This document shows, piece by piece, positions 32,631 through 46,800 of a DNA stretch of 64,000 nucleotides. Below the pieces are notes generated by a model. It did no database searches. It was not told the DNA's origin and was given only the letters and a program-made list of their open reading frames with translations. The position numbers were made by a program, and so were the translations under genes. Source of the DNA: Tyto alba (lineage: Eukaryota > Chordata > Aves > Strigiformes > Tytonidae); the NCBI RefSeq assembly GCF_018691265.1, contig NW_024881316.1:26575819-26639818 (forward strand), read 5' to 3'. The stretch's first letter is position 1, and every line of letters begins with the position of its first letter.

Positions 32631-35410
32631 TTTACTGTGGAAAGATGTATTGCTTGTGGATGCACCTTCAATAAAGTTGTTTTACACCAGAAAAGGGCTC
32701 GCAACATACCCTTGGCAATATAAGGTTCTATTTTCTTTTATTTCTCCATCAGAAGAGAAAGGATATATCATGACCATGCAATGAGAAGAAGGCAGTTAGA
32801 TTCCAGGTTTTTCATTTGAGAACACTGTTAGATTTTTATTAATTTATTTGAAATTAATTTTTAGCCTCTTTAGAGACCTTCTGACAGTCATCCCTTTTTT
32901 TTCACCAGTGAAACTCTGCAAAGCTGTATGTTTGTACTGGAGATGCTGGTTCTCTTGCTGTCTCCTAGTTTTTGGAAGCTCTTACCTTTCTCCAGCTTTT
33001 AACTAGATTTCCCCTTTTACCTATTTTAGTTAGGTAACTGTATCCAATAAGTACAAGCTTCTGTACTTGATAACCTGTCCGTCTGACCTGCCATGAACCA
33101 TGTTTCGCTTTTTCAGGAAAAGAAGTTGTATGGTTACCCAAAAATTCTTTCTATTGACTTTTATGTTGCAGAGTTTTCAGTTACTGTGTAAAAATCCCAT
33201 AGTTTATCACTATTAACATTAATGCTGTTTAAAACTTTAACCCAATCTATCAAATATATACAGCAACACAAAACTTTTTACATTGACTTTCTGTAAAACA
33301 TTGTACAGTTCCAAACCCTAAAATACGTTGGAAGGACAAAGATACTTTTAAGGTTAGTGAGAAGGATAGAAAGTGTGTCTGTATGAAAAACTTTGTAAGC
33401 CTGAAAAATACAGTGATCATGACAGAATATTAGATATTTTCATTTAATAATATGTTTACCTGTTTAGAATTAAAGTTCTGTTGATGAAATATATTTTTGC
33501 TAACTGATTTCTTCAGCACACCGTTTCTTCAAACTCTTTCTACAGCACACATCATCAGTAGGTATTCACATATGGCAAACTGAATAAATGATAGAAATAT
33601 CTAAAATAAGTAATATGTCACATGTTGTGTTTCTTTAAGAGACTCAGTGGAATACAACTTTTCCCCAGTTTCTGAGTCCTGTCATCTGCTGCCTTTGTTG
33701 CTGATGCTTATTTCTTCTGTTTTCTCCTAGCTATTTTCTCTTGGCAATATCCATGCTCTCACTGCTCCCTTCCCCTTCCACAAACATTTCTGCACCCTCT
33801 GTCAGCAGTTGCTACCATGTTCAATGGTTTAAGCTTAAAATCTGGTAAAACTTATCCCAAACAAGCACTGACATATTGTAGTTGATCTTCTTGTCATTTT
33901 CCCCTTGGTTTCCAGTAGATTAAGAGTTGAAAAACATAACCCCCGCCAAACCTTACCAAAACAAACAAAAAAAATCAACTACATTGTATAGTCATAGTCA
34001 AAATACTGTATAATAAGTTTGAAAACAACATGCTGAACTTGAGTGCCTGTGGAGTTCTGTAATTTTGGAGTGAATGTCTCGTTGGTCTCAGAGTTGTTAA
34101 ACATAGTCTCAGAAAGGATTATCCCACTCAGAGATTAGGGAATTTAGAAAAAAAAATAGGCACAGTGTTTTGCATAGGATGCTAGCTATGTATACTAAAC
34201 ATGTCATACAGGCAACTGGTATACTCTAGTTCTTAAAGTATTCAGTCTTTTAAAATTCCCTGAGTGGGAAATATCATGTTTTAATTCAGCATCTATATCC
34301 AGCTCTTTGACATAGCAGTTACTATACCCAAACATATGCAGATAAACAGTTTCTTCACTCCTACAGTTTTCCCATAATAGGGATTAATAAGTTGATCTCG
34401 TCAGTGATGTATCTTGTACTTTGCTATATTTATCAAAATCATCATGTTCCAAAATGGATTTTCTGTAAGCACTCAGATGCCTGCTTGAAAAACTTAATTA
34501 TCCACAGCTGAAAGTAAAGTGTTAGCTGACTTGGGAAAACACAATGAACAGTGCTCAGTACCTTTGGAGACCACAGAAACTAAAAAACAATGTAGATGAG
34601 ACAGGGTTCTAACATTTCTATGGGAGGAAGATGAAACCTGACTACTATAAGACAGCAAAACTGCAAAGAAATTGTTATTTTAAGACAGAGTTACATTTCT
34701 TTCCCACATCCTGGACATTGTCTTCCTTTTCCTTTCAGCATCCTAAAGACATTTTTTTTCTTTTTTTTTTTTTAAAAAAATAAATTGTTTTGATAAAGAA
34801 GAATGTGTGTGAATTTTTTTTGTTTATTAAATTGTATATTAAATAATGTAGCATGTATTATATCTATATATATAGGGAGATGAGCTCTGCTAGTTGAAAT
34901 GAGGCACCTTCAAATTCTGTTGACTAAAATGACCATAATGAAGAAAAGGACAAAGAGTACAAGTAGCAGTTTCAAAAATAAGATTAAATGTAACATCTGG
35001 ATTTGTATGTGATCTCTCAGTTGCTGGCATTGCACTGGAAGAAAGGAGATGATGGATGGGATAATGGAGGGAATAAGGGCTTTGAGTTGGGGAGTTGGGA
35101 GACAAGAATGCATCTCTGGGTACATTAGGGGATAGTATGTCAGATTTTGAAGAGTTGGTCAGGTTTTGGAAACAGCTTCAGCCTGGGTCGAAGGGGCAGG
35201 GAAATTTGAACTTCAGAGTAGCAATGGGGGAATTTGTTGCTCTAGGTCAGAAGAGTCTTTGCAGAGCGATATCCCAAATGAACCTGGGAAGTGTACTCAA
35301 GACGCACTGGCACAGAGTGAACAAAAACATCCTAAGCCCACAGGAATACCAACATCACTAATGTTGTCACTTTGATCCAGCAGGCATAAGCCCTCTTCTT
35401 TCCTCTTCCA

Positions 35411-35430
35411 CCAAAACAGGACTGTTTTGG
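35411..35430. repeat. Perfect 9-bp inverted repeat
   Basis: CCAAAACAG and CTGTTTTGG flank a 2-bp centre (GA). It could form a small hairpin; function unknown. Confidence 0.7.
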
Positions 35431-38400
35431 TACATTTGCCTTTGCTTTGGAGGACAGCATTGAAGGCTGGCCTGACCTCTTTTTTCCTAGTAAATACATG
35501 GTAGCTGTATCGGTATCCTGCGGTCTTTACCCAGATACTGGCCCATATAATGATAAGTGCTGAAATACCTATGTAATTCTTCTGAGATCTTCAGGTAGAA
35601 CTGTAACACAACGCCTTCCAATTCTTCCTTTTGAACCACAGCTTTACTTTGCATTATAAGTTAACCTTGTGTTCAGAAATGGAGGTGATGGAAATAATCT
35701 GATTTAAAAAAAAAATAATAATGAAAAAAGTTGGTAGAGTCCTGATGCAAAGACAAATCTATTTAAGGCTCAGTTAATAAATATGTTTAATTTATGGTAA
35801 TATCTCACATATAAATCTTGAAAAAGTTCTTAGGCATGTATTTAAAGAAAGCATATCTGAAATGCATTGCTTATCTTTTGTAGTATCATCATGCTAAATA
35901 ATATATATATGTTAGTAACTGTATGCATAAAGTATGGAAGTTTTTGCAAGGAACTTGACTGTAAAATAGATAGGATAGTAAATATACTTCATGCTAGTAG
36001 CTGTGACTAAAATAATATAGTCTCTTGCCTGTGTTAACTAGAAAGACACAGAGACCACTTAGCTGTTAACACCATCATGTGAATGGTGTATGAAGTGAGA
36101 AGTACAGAAGCAGTAAACTGATGCTTAACTCACAGAACACTATTGCTTTCTTTGCACCTATTAATTTACAGCCTACTGTGCTGAAGAGGTATAAAGGCGT
36201 AATTCATACCACATCACAAACTGGCAGGAACATAAGAGTGAGAATTCACTTAAGGAAGCACTGTGACCTGCAGTATAATTTTCCACCACATTTAAAATAA
36301 CATGAAAAGCACTAGATCTTTAAAATTAAATATGTGAACAAGGTTTAAATACATTAAGAGATCTTAGATTGTTTAGAGTACCACTAGCATTACTGTCTTT
36401 CTAAACAGTCTTTCTAACCCTGGGGATTCAGTGTGCTCCTAAAATTTCCTTCTACTAGGTCTGTTGCATTGTTCTAAAATATCTATACCATTAGTCTCAT
36501 TTTATTGCAAAATCCTTGACATGAGATTTTGGAAAATATATTCTAATTCATACTAGTGTATTCAGTTAATGTTAGGAGCTTTTCTTAGAGATGGTTATGA
36601 ATCACTACATTTCTTGCTTTTACACAGCACCTATCCATTGCAGTCAGCCTCAAGTGTAGCTTCCTAGTAAGAGAAAAGCTACAGTTATTTTGAGTTTTGG
36701 AACTTTAGATTAAAATTCCCTCCCTCTCCCCCTTTTGCCATAGCCCTACCAGTGATTCTAGATTTGCATGCAGTAATAACAGTAATTCTGAAAAAAGAAA
36801 AAAAATCTGAAATTCAAATTGGAGCTGACTAATGTATGTATCTGTGTAGGTCTGGGTTACCATGTGCAATGGAAAAAGATTAATGAAGAAAATCTTGTTG
36901 AGAATGTATATACATCTAAATGTGTAGAGAAGTTACAAAATTAAAGAAGTAACATGGTTCAGTTCATCTGGGCAAATCACAATTTACAGATGTCAGTACT
37001 GGGTATATCAGATCAGTCTGGAAAACGGAAAGACAATTATTCCCTGGAGCTTAAAACAAGTTCTAGTTTTGTCACTAGTTTAGGAATAATATTAGAAAGA
37101 AAACCTATCATGGTGTATCAAAGCTATGTTAACATGAGTAGTGGTCTCTTTTCCCATTATGATGGAAAGGATGAACAATGGTAATATACCATACTGGTCT
37201 TTTCTAATGTACTGTGGTTTTCTATGTTAAATTTTAAAAATATTAGAATTGTAATACTGGCTATTGTAATTTGCTTAAAGACACAGCATGATTTTTTAAA
37301 TACATATTCATTTTTTTAATCATATGTTTTCAAATATATATGAAAAACTTTTTGGTACAAATTAGCAAAGTTCAATGTGTTCTTACTTCCTATCAAGTTA
37401 AAGGGCAAGTAAAATTATCTCTGCAATTAATAATTGTTTTTTAAAACATGGATAGAATTTTAAGATGTAAGAATAATTTGTGAATATAAGTCCATTTTAT
37501 TTTTTTTTCCTGGATTTACTGAATACTACTAAAACATGGCACATAACAATGAAAATATTTGTTAGTAGCATTTGTTTTTTCCAACAAGTTATACAGAAGT
37601 GGACATACTCCTCCAGACGACTTTTCATGAATCTCCACTGAAAGGTTTTTTGGCCAACTACCTATTAGTTGGTTGCATGGTTCTTCTGAGACCAGTGCTC
37701 TAATCTACATCAGCTCAGAGTAAACCTGTCAATGAAGTTTTCTTACAGTTAATAAATATCTTGTCTCCTTGTATCTCTGTTTAGTTAGCACACAGACAGC
37801 ATTGATTATTTCTTTGACACTAAAAGAATGTTAAATTGAATTTAAATAACATGTTTATTGATGGCTACTCTTTCTTTAATGTTTGCACAGTAAGCTAGTG
37901 ATTTGACTTAATGTGTTTTCTTCAGAGGTCTGCATTTAGAAAATACTGTGTTGTTTTGTATCTATGATATTTTAAAGTGAGAGTTACAGAACAGAAATTT
38001 TAGATATGATGTGTAGTGGTGAATGAGATATTGTTTCAGTTTTTCCTATCTCCCAAGTAGGCAAAGGAGAAGATTACCAGCGGGGTAGACAATTTGCTGT
38101 GGATAAAAAGAAAACATAAGGATTTTGCTGGTTAGACAGGTTAGCCAAGCTTGCAGCAGTACTACAGTGAAGAGTATGAACTTCAAATGTAAACCATCTA
38201 AAATAAAATTCAAAATGGAAACATTAATGATTATTTTTTATACATGGGATGCTTTGTAGCTGATGAGTATATTACATGCAAAACTATTCAGTATGCTAGT
38301 AAGATTGGCAAATAATTGCATCACAGTTTTAGTGAAGCAGATAGAAGGAGCAGAAGAGGTATGCAGGTTTTCCAGGCCAGAATGTGAGAACTTGTGTTAG

Positions 38401-41400
38401 GACAATTGTTATTACTTTAGAACGATGTGACACAGATATTAAAATCTATTGATTAGAAAAAATACAGTAAAATATGATGTGAAGCTCTGACTAATACAAT
38501 GGAATACTGTAATTTTAAATTAGTACAAAATCCCATGTAGAGATTGCTTGCATTTAGAGGAGACCAAGGGTATGGTTTTATTTTGTATTCAGCGCTTTTG
38601 GAAATTATAGATAAGGTATTGAAATAAAGGCTCAATTTCAGATATTATTCTGTATCAAAACAAAATCCACACTTTTCTTAGAATTTATTCATTTTTGCAC
38701 CCCTATTTTGAAATTAGAACAGCAGGAACAAATTCCTGAAATACATATAGGAAGTAACATGTAAGTTAAGTAACTTTAAATTACGTTTAGAACCTGTGTT
38801 ATTTAATTATTTTGTCATAGTAATCTACAGTTGTCTTTTTAAGCTGACCGAAGTGAGGGCAGTGTAGGTTACAATACACACTGAAACAGAAGTAAGATAT
38901 ATTCTAGCAGAGCATATATGCAGATTTACTGGAATGTCATTTGTCATCTTTCTGTGTATATAAAAATGTCATTAATATCACAAAGTTGAGCACTCAAGAA
39001 TAAAGAATGCCAGCTTTAGTTTGACCCACTTGTACATAAAAGTTGACATAGCTTTTTAATTATGCCATCAAATGCTCTTATTTCTCACTGTGCTCTGAGA
39101 CTGAATTACTGTTGTGCATTTAAAGAGACTCATCAGTAGGACTGCTGCTACATATGTTGAAATAAGAAATTGTGTACATTATCTGGGATATTGATGGAAA
39201 AGAAAGGAATGTTTCATGACTAAAACAGAGTACCACTTTAAAATCTGGATCTTACATGTGCTTTATTCATAGGGTTGTTATGTCATGGTAACAAGTATCT
39301 TCGGACAAGATTTGTGCAAGTTCTTGCTAATGCTCTGGTCCTCATTTCTTGTATAGCTGGGTTCAGTTCCTTTAGCTCTTCTTTCAGCTGCAGCTGTAGC
39401 CCATGGAAGCTTAAAATGAGCAAACAGAATACCAGGTACTCATGAATATTTTTTTTTTCTCTTGGGGCTGAGTGTTTTATCAGATCAACATTCTTTTGGT
39501 GCTGTTTCTAATATTCATACTTTATTCCTTCTTGGGAAGAAAAAACCTTTAAAATATCAATGTCAAAGAGTATGTGCCATGTCTGGCAAATAAATATTTT
39601 AAAGGTTCATATTTATCTTCCTTGTGCTGTAAGAAAAAATAGTAGTAGTAGTAGTATAGCAGTATGTCTTCCAACATTGTACAAACATAAACAAAATACA
39701 ATTTGAGTTTCAGCAGTATTGTAAGGGAACAAATTTAAAGATAGAGAAAATCTTTTGCTTTTTCTTCATTCATTATTTACGGACACTTTTTAATTAGTTT
39801 CAGTCTTATTTGACTAGATGAATTAATTTTTTTTTCTTATTTATTATTTTTTAAAATGAATTAATTAATTAGAATAATTTTTACTTAAAAATCCACTACC
39901 TTGCAACTTGAATACTCTTCTAGTATTTGTACCACAGGAATTGTTCAAGATTCTTCCTTCTGTAAATCATGTAATATTATCAATTCCTGCAAGAGACTGA
40001 AGACTTCATCTCAGTTTCACAGACTGAAAACAGTGCTTGGGTATACTATTTAAGACCATAAACATCCCTATTTACTCATCTTCACTCTCTGGGAGAAAAA
40101 AACCTAAGTCTTGTTTTATCTACCTTCAAAAATTGGTCAATTCTGATAGAGCAAAATATAGCATTCCACTTTGATAAATAAAAAAAATAAATATAACTGA
40201 CAGAAGTTTTCCTATGGAAGCTTCTAAAAAATTAAATATATTTTTAGAAAAAAGGTGAAAGCATTAAAAATCACCAGTAGCATTTTCTGTTTCCAAGGTC
40301 AAAACTGTAGTTTAATATTTATGGAAAGCTTATATCTTAGAACTATTTAAAGGATGCTAAAATGTCCTTTTGATATCATCTTCCTGAAGATGTTAGGACA
40401 AATTCTACCTACTACTGTCATATCATTCCCAATTTTCCTATTTATTGATGTTTTGTTCAGCCATCATAAAAACTGAAAGAAGGTCTTAAAAAAATATACT
40501 GTAAAGAAAAAGAAAGGAAGAGTAGAGAACTTCTGTAGATCATGTATGAAGTAGATAGATGAAACTTACTTCCAATAAGGGATTTATGGATTCTAACATT
40601 CATATGCAGCAAATTTCATTTCGATCCAATTATGGTTTTATATCATGAATTAGCTTAATGATAGACTGGCAAATTGAAAACTGAGGCCAAGAATTCAACT
40701 AGTATGAAAATTGCTTGTCCTCATAACCTCAGAAGTAACAGCAGAGAAGGAGGATACCTGAGCCATTCATGTGAATCCCTGTGACACGTACAGTACTGCG
40801 ACTAACAGACCTTTATTAAGAGTATTAAAGAGTTGTACATAAAACATCATTAGAACAAAACTAGAACACTGGAACTCTTCACAGGTTTAAAATTATGTTT
40901 GAAAACTAGAAAGGTAATTAAAAAAGAATGAAAAGATGATTCAGGAATGGATGCTTGTCTCATCAGAAAGCAGTTTCAGAGGTAAAGGTTTATAGCACAT
41001 AAATACATCCATATGAAGAAAATACTGGATTATACCTAGCTAAACTAATAGATGAAGGTATGATTAAGATAAAGAACCAGAATCTGTTACCACAGTTGAA
41101 AGAAGGAATGGCTTTATTAAGTGTTTTAGCAAATTTCAAATGTGACATTGAATTTTCCATCTCCTCATTTCTTCAAATTGAGATTGGATGTCTGTCTTTG
41201 ATTTGTGCTTTAATCAGGTGTAAATTATTATGTACAGCCTAGTTGTAACAACAGGATTTCTAATTTTAGGATACGAAACCCAGATCTAAAGACTGACTAT
41301 ATGAGAAGCCTTCATTTAACAGTTCTTTTTCTATCTTTGTTGTGGAAAGAAACTTTGAAGTAGCAAATCATGTATTTAGCACTGAAGGTGTAGGATTCCA

Positions 41401-41891
41401 GAATTTGTCACTATTTAGGAGAGTTTCTAAAGCTGAGGGTTTCAACTCTTCTGCAAAGGGCAACTATCAAGAGAAATCTTGGTTTCTTAGAAACTGATGT
41501 ACAGGTTTTCCCAATATTTAGAATTAGCACATTGCCTCTTGGGTAACAATATGGTAATAGAAAACATGGGTAGTGTGTTTTCTTCAGCTGCTGTGTTTGA
41601 AAGCAATCCACTGCAATCCCATTGGACTAGCTGAAGCTCTTAAAAATGTTAATTTTTCTGTCTACAGCAAGTAGCAGTAAATATCTGCAAACCTACATAG
41701 AGTTGACAGATGAATTATAATTTTTATTTATACTTAGAATTTATCCACATTTTAAATGATCCTATACTGGTAAAATCTCAAGTCATTGTCAAATTTTAAA
41801 TACAATAACTACTTTTAGAACAAAAAAAGAATCTGTGCTTTCAAAAAAAATTAAAATTTTTAGTATTTTTCTCAGAAGACTGAAAAGAAAG

Positions 41892-41919
41892 ATTACTTGT
41901 TTGATATTACTTGTTTGAT
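41892..41919. repeat. Exact 14-bp tandem duplication
   Basis: ATTACTTGTTTGAT occurs twice in direct succession. Probably a replication-slippage event. Confidence 0.85.
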
Positions 41920-43720
41920 ATGTTTTAAAGAGCTTGCAGCTCCTGTTTGCTCCAAATGTGGATATTATTTCAGAAACTTTTACTTCTCAGGAATGATAAT
42001 AACAGCTTCCTGTTTGTTCAAAGTAAAGTATCTAGAGCAGGAGCATTTTCCATGATTTCAAAGTCTTTATACAGCTCACTTGGACTTTTTATTTTGATCT
42101 TTTCTTAGTAAGAACTTGGTGTATGAGTCATAACATCCATTGATACAAAAATGGATAAGTTTTCTACTCTCTTTAATCTAGAATTGTGACTGATTTTATT
42201 AACAAAACAAAATACCTGTATTCTTTCTGAATCTCTTATGCAGAATTGATGTACACTTTTCTTAAGATACCATGATCTGATAAATTCAGGCAACATATAT
42301 GAAATTCATAATTAGAAACAAGACATTTCTATTCTAATAATCAACTGTGACCTGTGTAAAACAAACCGTAAAAAAACTCCATCTGAAGAAGAGCATATTT
42401 TTCAGGAAAACGTTACATCTATCCCTGATTTAGAATTCTCAAGTCTTTCAGACTGTTCTGACGGTTAGTTATCCTATTTGTGAAAACAAGCATCTTATTT
42501 TCAAGCTTGCATATGGATAGTTTCAAGTACCAGCCATAACGTGCTGTTATGTCTTTTTCTACAAGAATGAAGAGCTGTTATCAGACACCAACTTCCAGAA
42601 AGTGCTTACAAACTGTTGCCAAGTAATCCCACAATTTCCTTTTTGATAATATAAAGTAATTTCTTTGACTTTTTCACAAAATATCTGACCTTTTAGTTAT
42701 TCTTGATTTTTTTTCAAATCCTTTGCAAGTTGCATTATCTTCTTTGTTACAAGCTTAAATTTGGAAATAGGAAAGAACATTACAGTAACAGACATTTGCT
42801 TGTTATTTGCTTACCACCATAACACAAGCTCATGTTAAGCAGGTTACCCATTGGTCCCCATGTCACTTGGTACAGTGTTTCATTTTGTTTGTTTGATTTG
42901 TGCTGTAGATATGTCCTCGGGGATAGCTCAAGAATTTTGTTTGGATGGAAACAGATTGATGTAAAATAGAGAAGCATAGATACAACATGAGTTTGTGTTT
43001 TCTCTGAGTTTATCAAGTTACAACTGGCTGATCTTCCCTTCTGCCAACCCAGAGCACTGAGTGCCACAACATCTCTTGTGATCAGACTTTGTCAGGAATT
43101 CTAACAAAAACAATAGAAGAGCTGTGCCCAATGAATCCTATGAAAACTTGTCCCCTTTGAGACAGGCAACAGAGGCCTCCAGTCAGCTGAAGCAAAGGAA
43201 CTGTACCTTGGGATACACTTTCATAGACCACCTTTTTTTAAAGGTACCTTCATGAGAATTGAGCAAATGTCTCTTTTTCCCTTTCTGGGATGGATTTTTA
43301 CATTTTTGTTTTGTGAGTCTTATCTCCTGCACCTTAACATTTACCAGTATAAAGCAAGTCCAGCTGTCCTTCAAGGTGTTTAAACGGCCTGGGAGGACTA
43401 AGAAATGAAAATAAATAGATCAAGAGCAGATCCTTGCTGAATCCACAGAGAAAAACCAAGAACATTTTCCAAAACATGAGTTTATAGCAAATGGAGAGGT
43501 AGGAAAGTACACAACGGCATGGATTTTCCTGGACTCAGTGTTAAATAAAGGCAATCAGTCCTCAATGAGATTTCCCTGAGACATTGCAGATCTAGTGGGA
43601 ATTTGTTTAATTTTGTGGCTGGGAGACTGTCAGAGGGCAGTTTTGGGGAATGCAGGTGAAGAACAGCACCATACACTCACTGCATGTGGTCTAAAATCTG
43701 TTTGCTGAGTAGGTTGGGTT

Positions 43721-43745
43721 TCTGTCTGTCTGTCTGTCTATCTGT
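43721..43745. repeat. TCTG microsatellite
   Basis: About six TCTG units with one TCTA variant, directly abutting the CATC run. Confidence 0.9.
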
Positions 43746-43826
43746 CATCCATCCATCCATCCATCCATCCATCCATCCATCCATCCATCCATCCATCCAT
43801 CCATCCATCCATCCATCCATCCATCC
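43746..43826. repeat. CATC microsatellite, about 20 copies
   Basis: 81 bp of uninterrupted CATC (GGAT on the minus strand). Open frames across it that read repeated WMDG or IHPS are artefacts of a 4-bp repeat, which keeps a 12-bp period open in every frame. Confidence 0.97.
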
Positions 43827-43830
43827 TGTG

Positions 43831-43831
43831 T

Positions 43832-43873
<42 letters not shown>
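43831..43873. repeat. TA dinucleotide microsatellite
   Basis: About 21 TA units with one C interruption near the start, following the CATC run; a short CA run follows at 43887-43900. Confidence 0.95.
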
Positions 43874-43875
<2 letters not shown>

Positions 43876-46800
43876 GCAGACATGCACATACACACACACA
43901 GACCGCCCCCCTACTCTCACACCAGCTGGTTGGCACATCAGATCTGCTGGTGGCTTGGCTTCTCTGTGTTCCACCTTGTGCTCAGTTTTCTACACCTTGT
44001 ATTTAATGTCTGTGTTTATTCCCCCTAAGGGTGTTTTGTTTTCACATTTTATAGCTTTCTGCATTAAATCACTGACATAAACTGCTGATGGCCTCAGCCC
44101 CAGACCAATCTCTGAACAACCAAAACTGACTGACCTTCTACGTGTGGCTTGAATATAGATGTCAACATTAATTTCTGTCAACATTTGCTGGGTTCAGAGG
44201 AGCAATTTTTGCTTTGGAAACACTCAGTTGTGGAAGTGCAGCAATAACATAGCAATTCCTTGCCTATAACAAGTGTTTGATGGCCTTCTGCATGGCAGGG
44301 AGTTGTTTCTTCACTAAGGTAACTTGCTGCACAGATAGTCATATTCAAACATTTAGTTTTCATGCTGACATCCAGATCAATACAGATAGATTTTTCTCAT
44401 CTGCAAAAAGCATGCATATTCCTTTACACTGAATACGCTGAAAGGTGCCAGTAACTGTATTTATGTTCATATGTGACTTAGTTTAAGAATGCTTAACCTG
44501 ACAAATGCAATAATGTAAAATATACAGTACTGTGTATTGTGCGTATACTGAATTGTTACCCACAGCTGGGAAATTCTTTTGAAAATTTTATTGGCTATTT
44601 TTGGTGCCTAATATTGTAAAAACTAGGTTCTTTTTATTTAATAGATAAAGTCAACATGGATTTACCTAACTTATGTTCTAAAGAAGAATAAACTTTGAAA
44701 ATGTAGTGTGACTATTATTTTTAGCAATACAATAGTAATGTCTCTGTTTCTTTTATTTAAAAAAAAAAAAAAAGAAACTCCACTCTGATGTAGCTTCATA
44801 GAAAGAATGAAGCCAATAGTTTTACCACTTGGAGGCCTATGCTTCAGTGATGTTTGTAGGAGGTACTAAGCCTGATTTATTGGACTAGCTGTACAAGGTC
44901 TAAAAACTTCAGAACATGTAGAGAAAGTAAATTTTGAAAAATAGGGTATGAAAAATTAATGAACAAATGATCATTTTTATTCTCAGCATGTTACTAGCAA
45001 TAGAGTACATCTGTCCCACCCAGCAGCTGCTTCATGTAGAAGCTCTTAAAAATGCTTGTGGAGGAAAGGCGAATGTAAATCACAAGTTGAACAGTAAAAA
45101 AATAGGCAGTCAGAAATATACTCAGTAAGTATGTAAAATACATCAAAATAAATAATGTGGGAGATTTCTATTCCATTATATAAAAAAAAAAAAAAAAAAA
45201 AGAAAAACAAACCTGAAAATTTGAACTCTTTTTTAATTTATATGTTTTAATTTTTAATATATTACTATGATAAAAGATCAGTACAAAAGAACATACAGTG
45301 TTCTCAGATCCACCACAAAAATGCTAGTATCTGAACTGATCTTAGAGGTATTTCCCCCAAAACTAGAGAAAAATTAAATATTTCTTTGCTCAATGGAATT
45401 GAATATAGTTCTTAGTAAATCAAATGTTCCATCTGGATATATTTATTTATTTTTAATATTACTAATTATTATTTTCTCAATTATCTAGTCACACTTAACA
45501 GAATTACCACCATGAAGCTATCATGCTGAAAAACATCCTATTTCAACTTTAATTTAGAAGTAAATGTTCTCATTCACTGATACAAACTAGTATTTATTTT
45601 CTTGAAAGTATTCCCTTAGCAGTACTCTTTCAAATCACTTTTTTCATATATCAGAGATCCCCATTTGGTTTGTAATCACTGTATCTAATAATTAGCTTTA
45701 GCTGCAGTACAATAAAATAGTGCTTGTTGTGCTTATTTTATTTTAACTGTTGATGACTTTATTTACAAGACTACTTTGAAGATCTTACCAACTTGCTTGT
45801 TCTTTTTGGTGGTTTACTTAAAAATTGCATTTAATTAGGATATGCTTCTGCATTAACATTGTTTTTATGAACTAAAACATGGAACTTCAGTAGTTTTATA
45901 TTCAATTGTTACATGTTACATAAAGGAATTCTTTAAAACTGTTCCATCATTTATAACACTTGAATTGCAGACACATTTTAATGTTTTTATAAAGTTGATT
46001 ACTTATTTTGCTTTATACCTTGAAATAAGTATCAAATAAGCCCTGTTTGGTGATCAATAAGCTTCAATCATGAGTCAAAAGACTTTAAAATGATTTCATT
46101 TTAAAGAGTTCAGTTCCTATAAATCACAAAAATATTAGCATTCTTCTGTTGTTAGTATGATTTTATTTTTTGCAGGTCAATAAAATTTACAGGAAAGATA
46201 CCCAACTGGCACAATCATATCTTAGTTTTCCACAATATAACATCTTCATATGTAGTAGTTCACACTATGATAGCAGCATGCCTCAGATGAACTCTGACCT
46301 CCCATTCCCATGTCTCTACTTTTTTTTTTTTTTTTTTTTAATGTGAGGTAGGAAGATCTACAGCATTTTATTGTATCTGCCTTTTCAGGTTTCTAGTATG
46401 AGTCTGATGAAAATATCCCAACCACTGAAATAGGAATCTAATCATGGAGCTTTGATTTGGCTCAGATTTAAGTCTTCAAAAAGTTTGACTTTTTTCTAAT
46501 TTTTCTTGTTTTGTTTGTTTGGTTTATAATAATGCAGAATAAATGTGAATGTAGATAATAAGATTTCAATACCAACATTGCTAATTCCAGATTTTATTCT
46601 GTTGTAACTCTGAATCAGTCCTTTGAACCTCAGCTTAAGCTAGTCAAATATGAAGTCAGTGGCAGGAGTTAGCAGCTAATGATGAGGTGAAGCTCTCACT
46701 GCAAATATTAGTCTGTCTGCTTTCCGCTGTTTAAAGTATGGAGAAAATAGAACCTTTTGACATTTAAATTTTAAGTACAACTATGACTTGATTTCATATC

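Noticed and set aside
35095..35361. 88-codon + strand open frame as a candidate gene or exon
   Set aside because: No recognised domain and no supporting splice structure could be established. The region is kept only as an unassigned patch.
43677..44028. Open frames with repeated WMDG or IHPS peptides
   Set aside because: They are translations of the CATC and TA microsatellites in different frames, not proteins.
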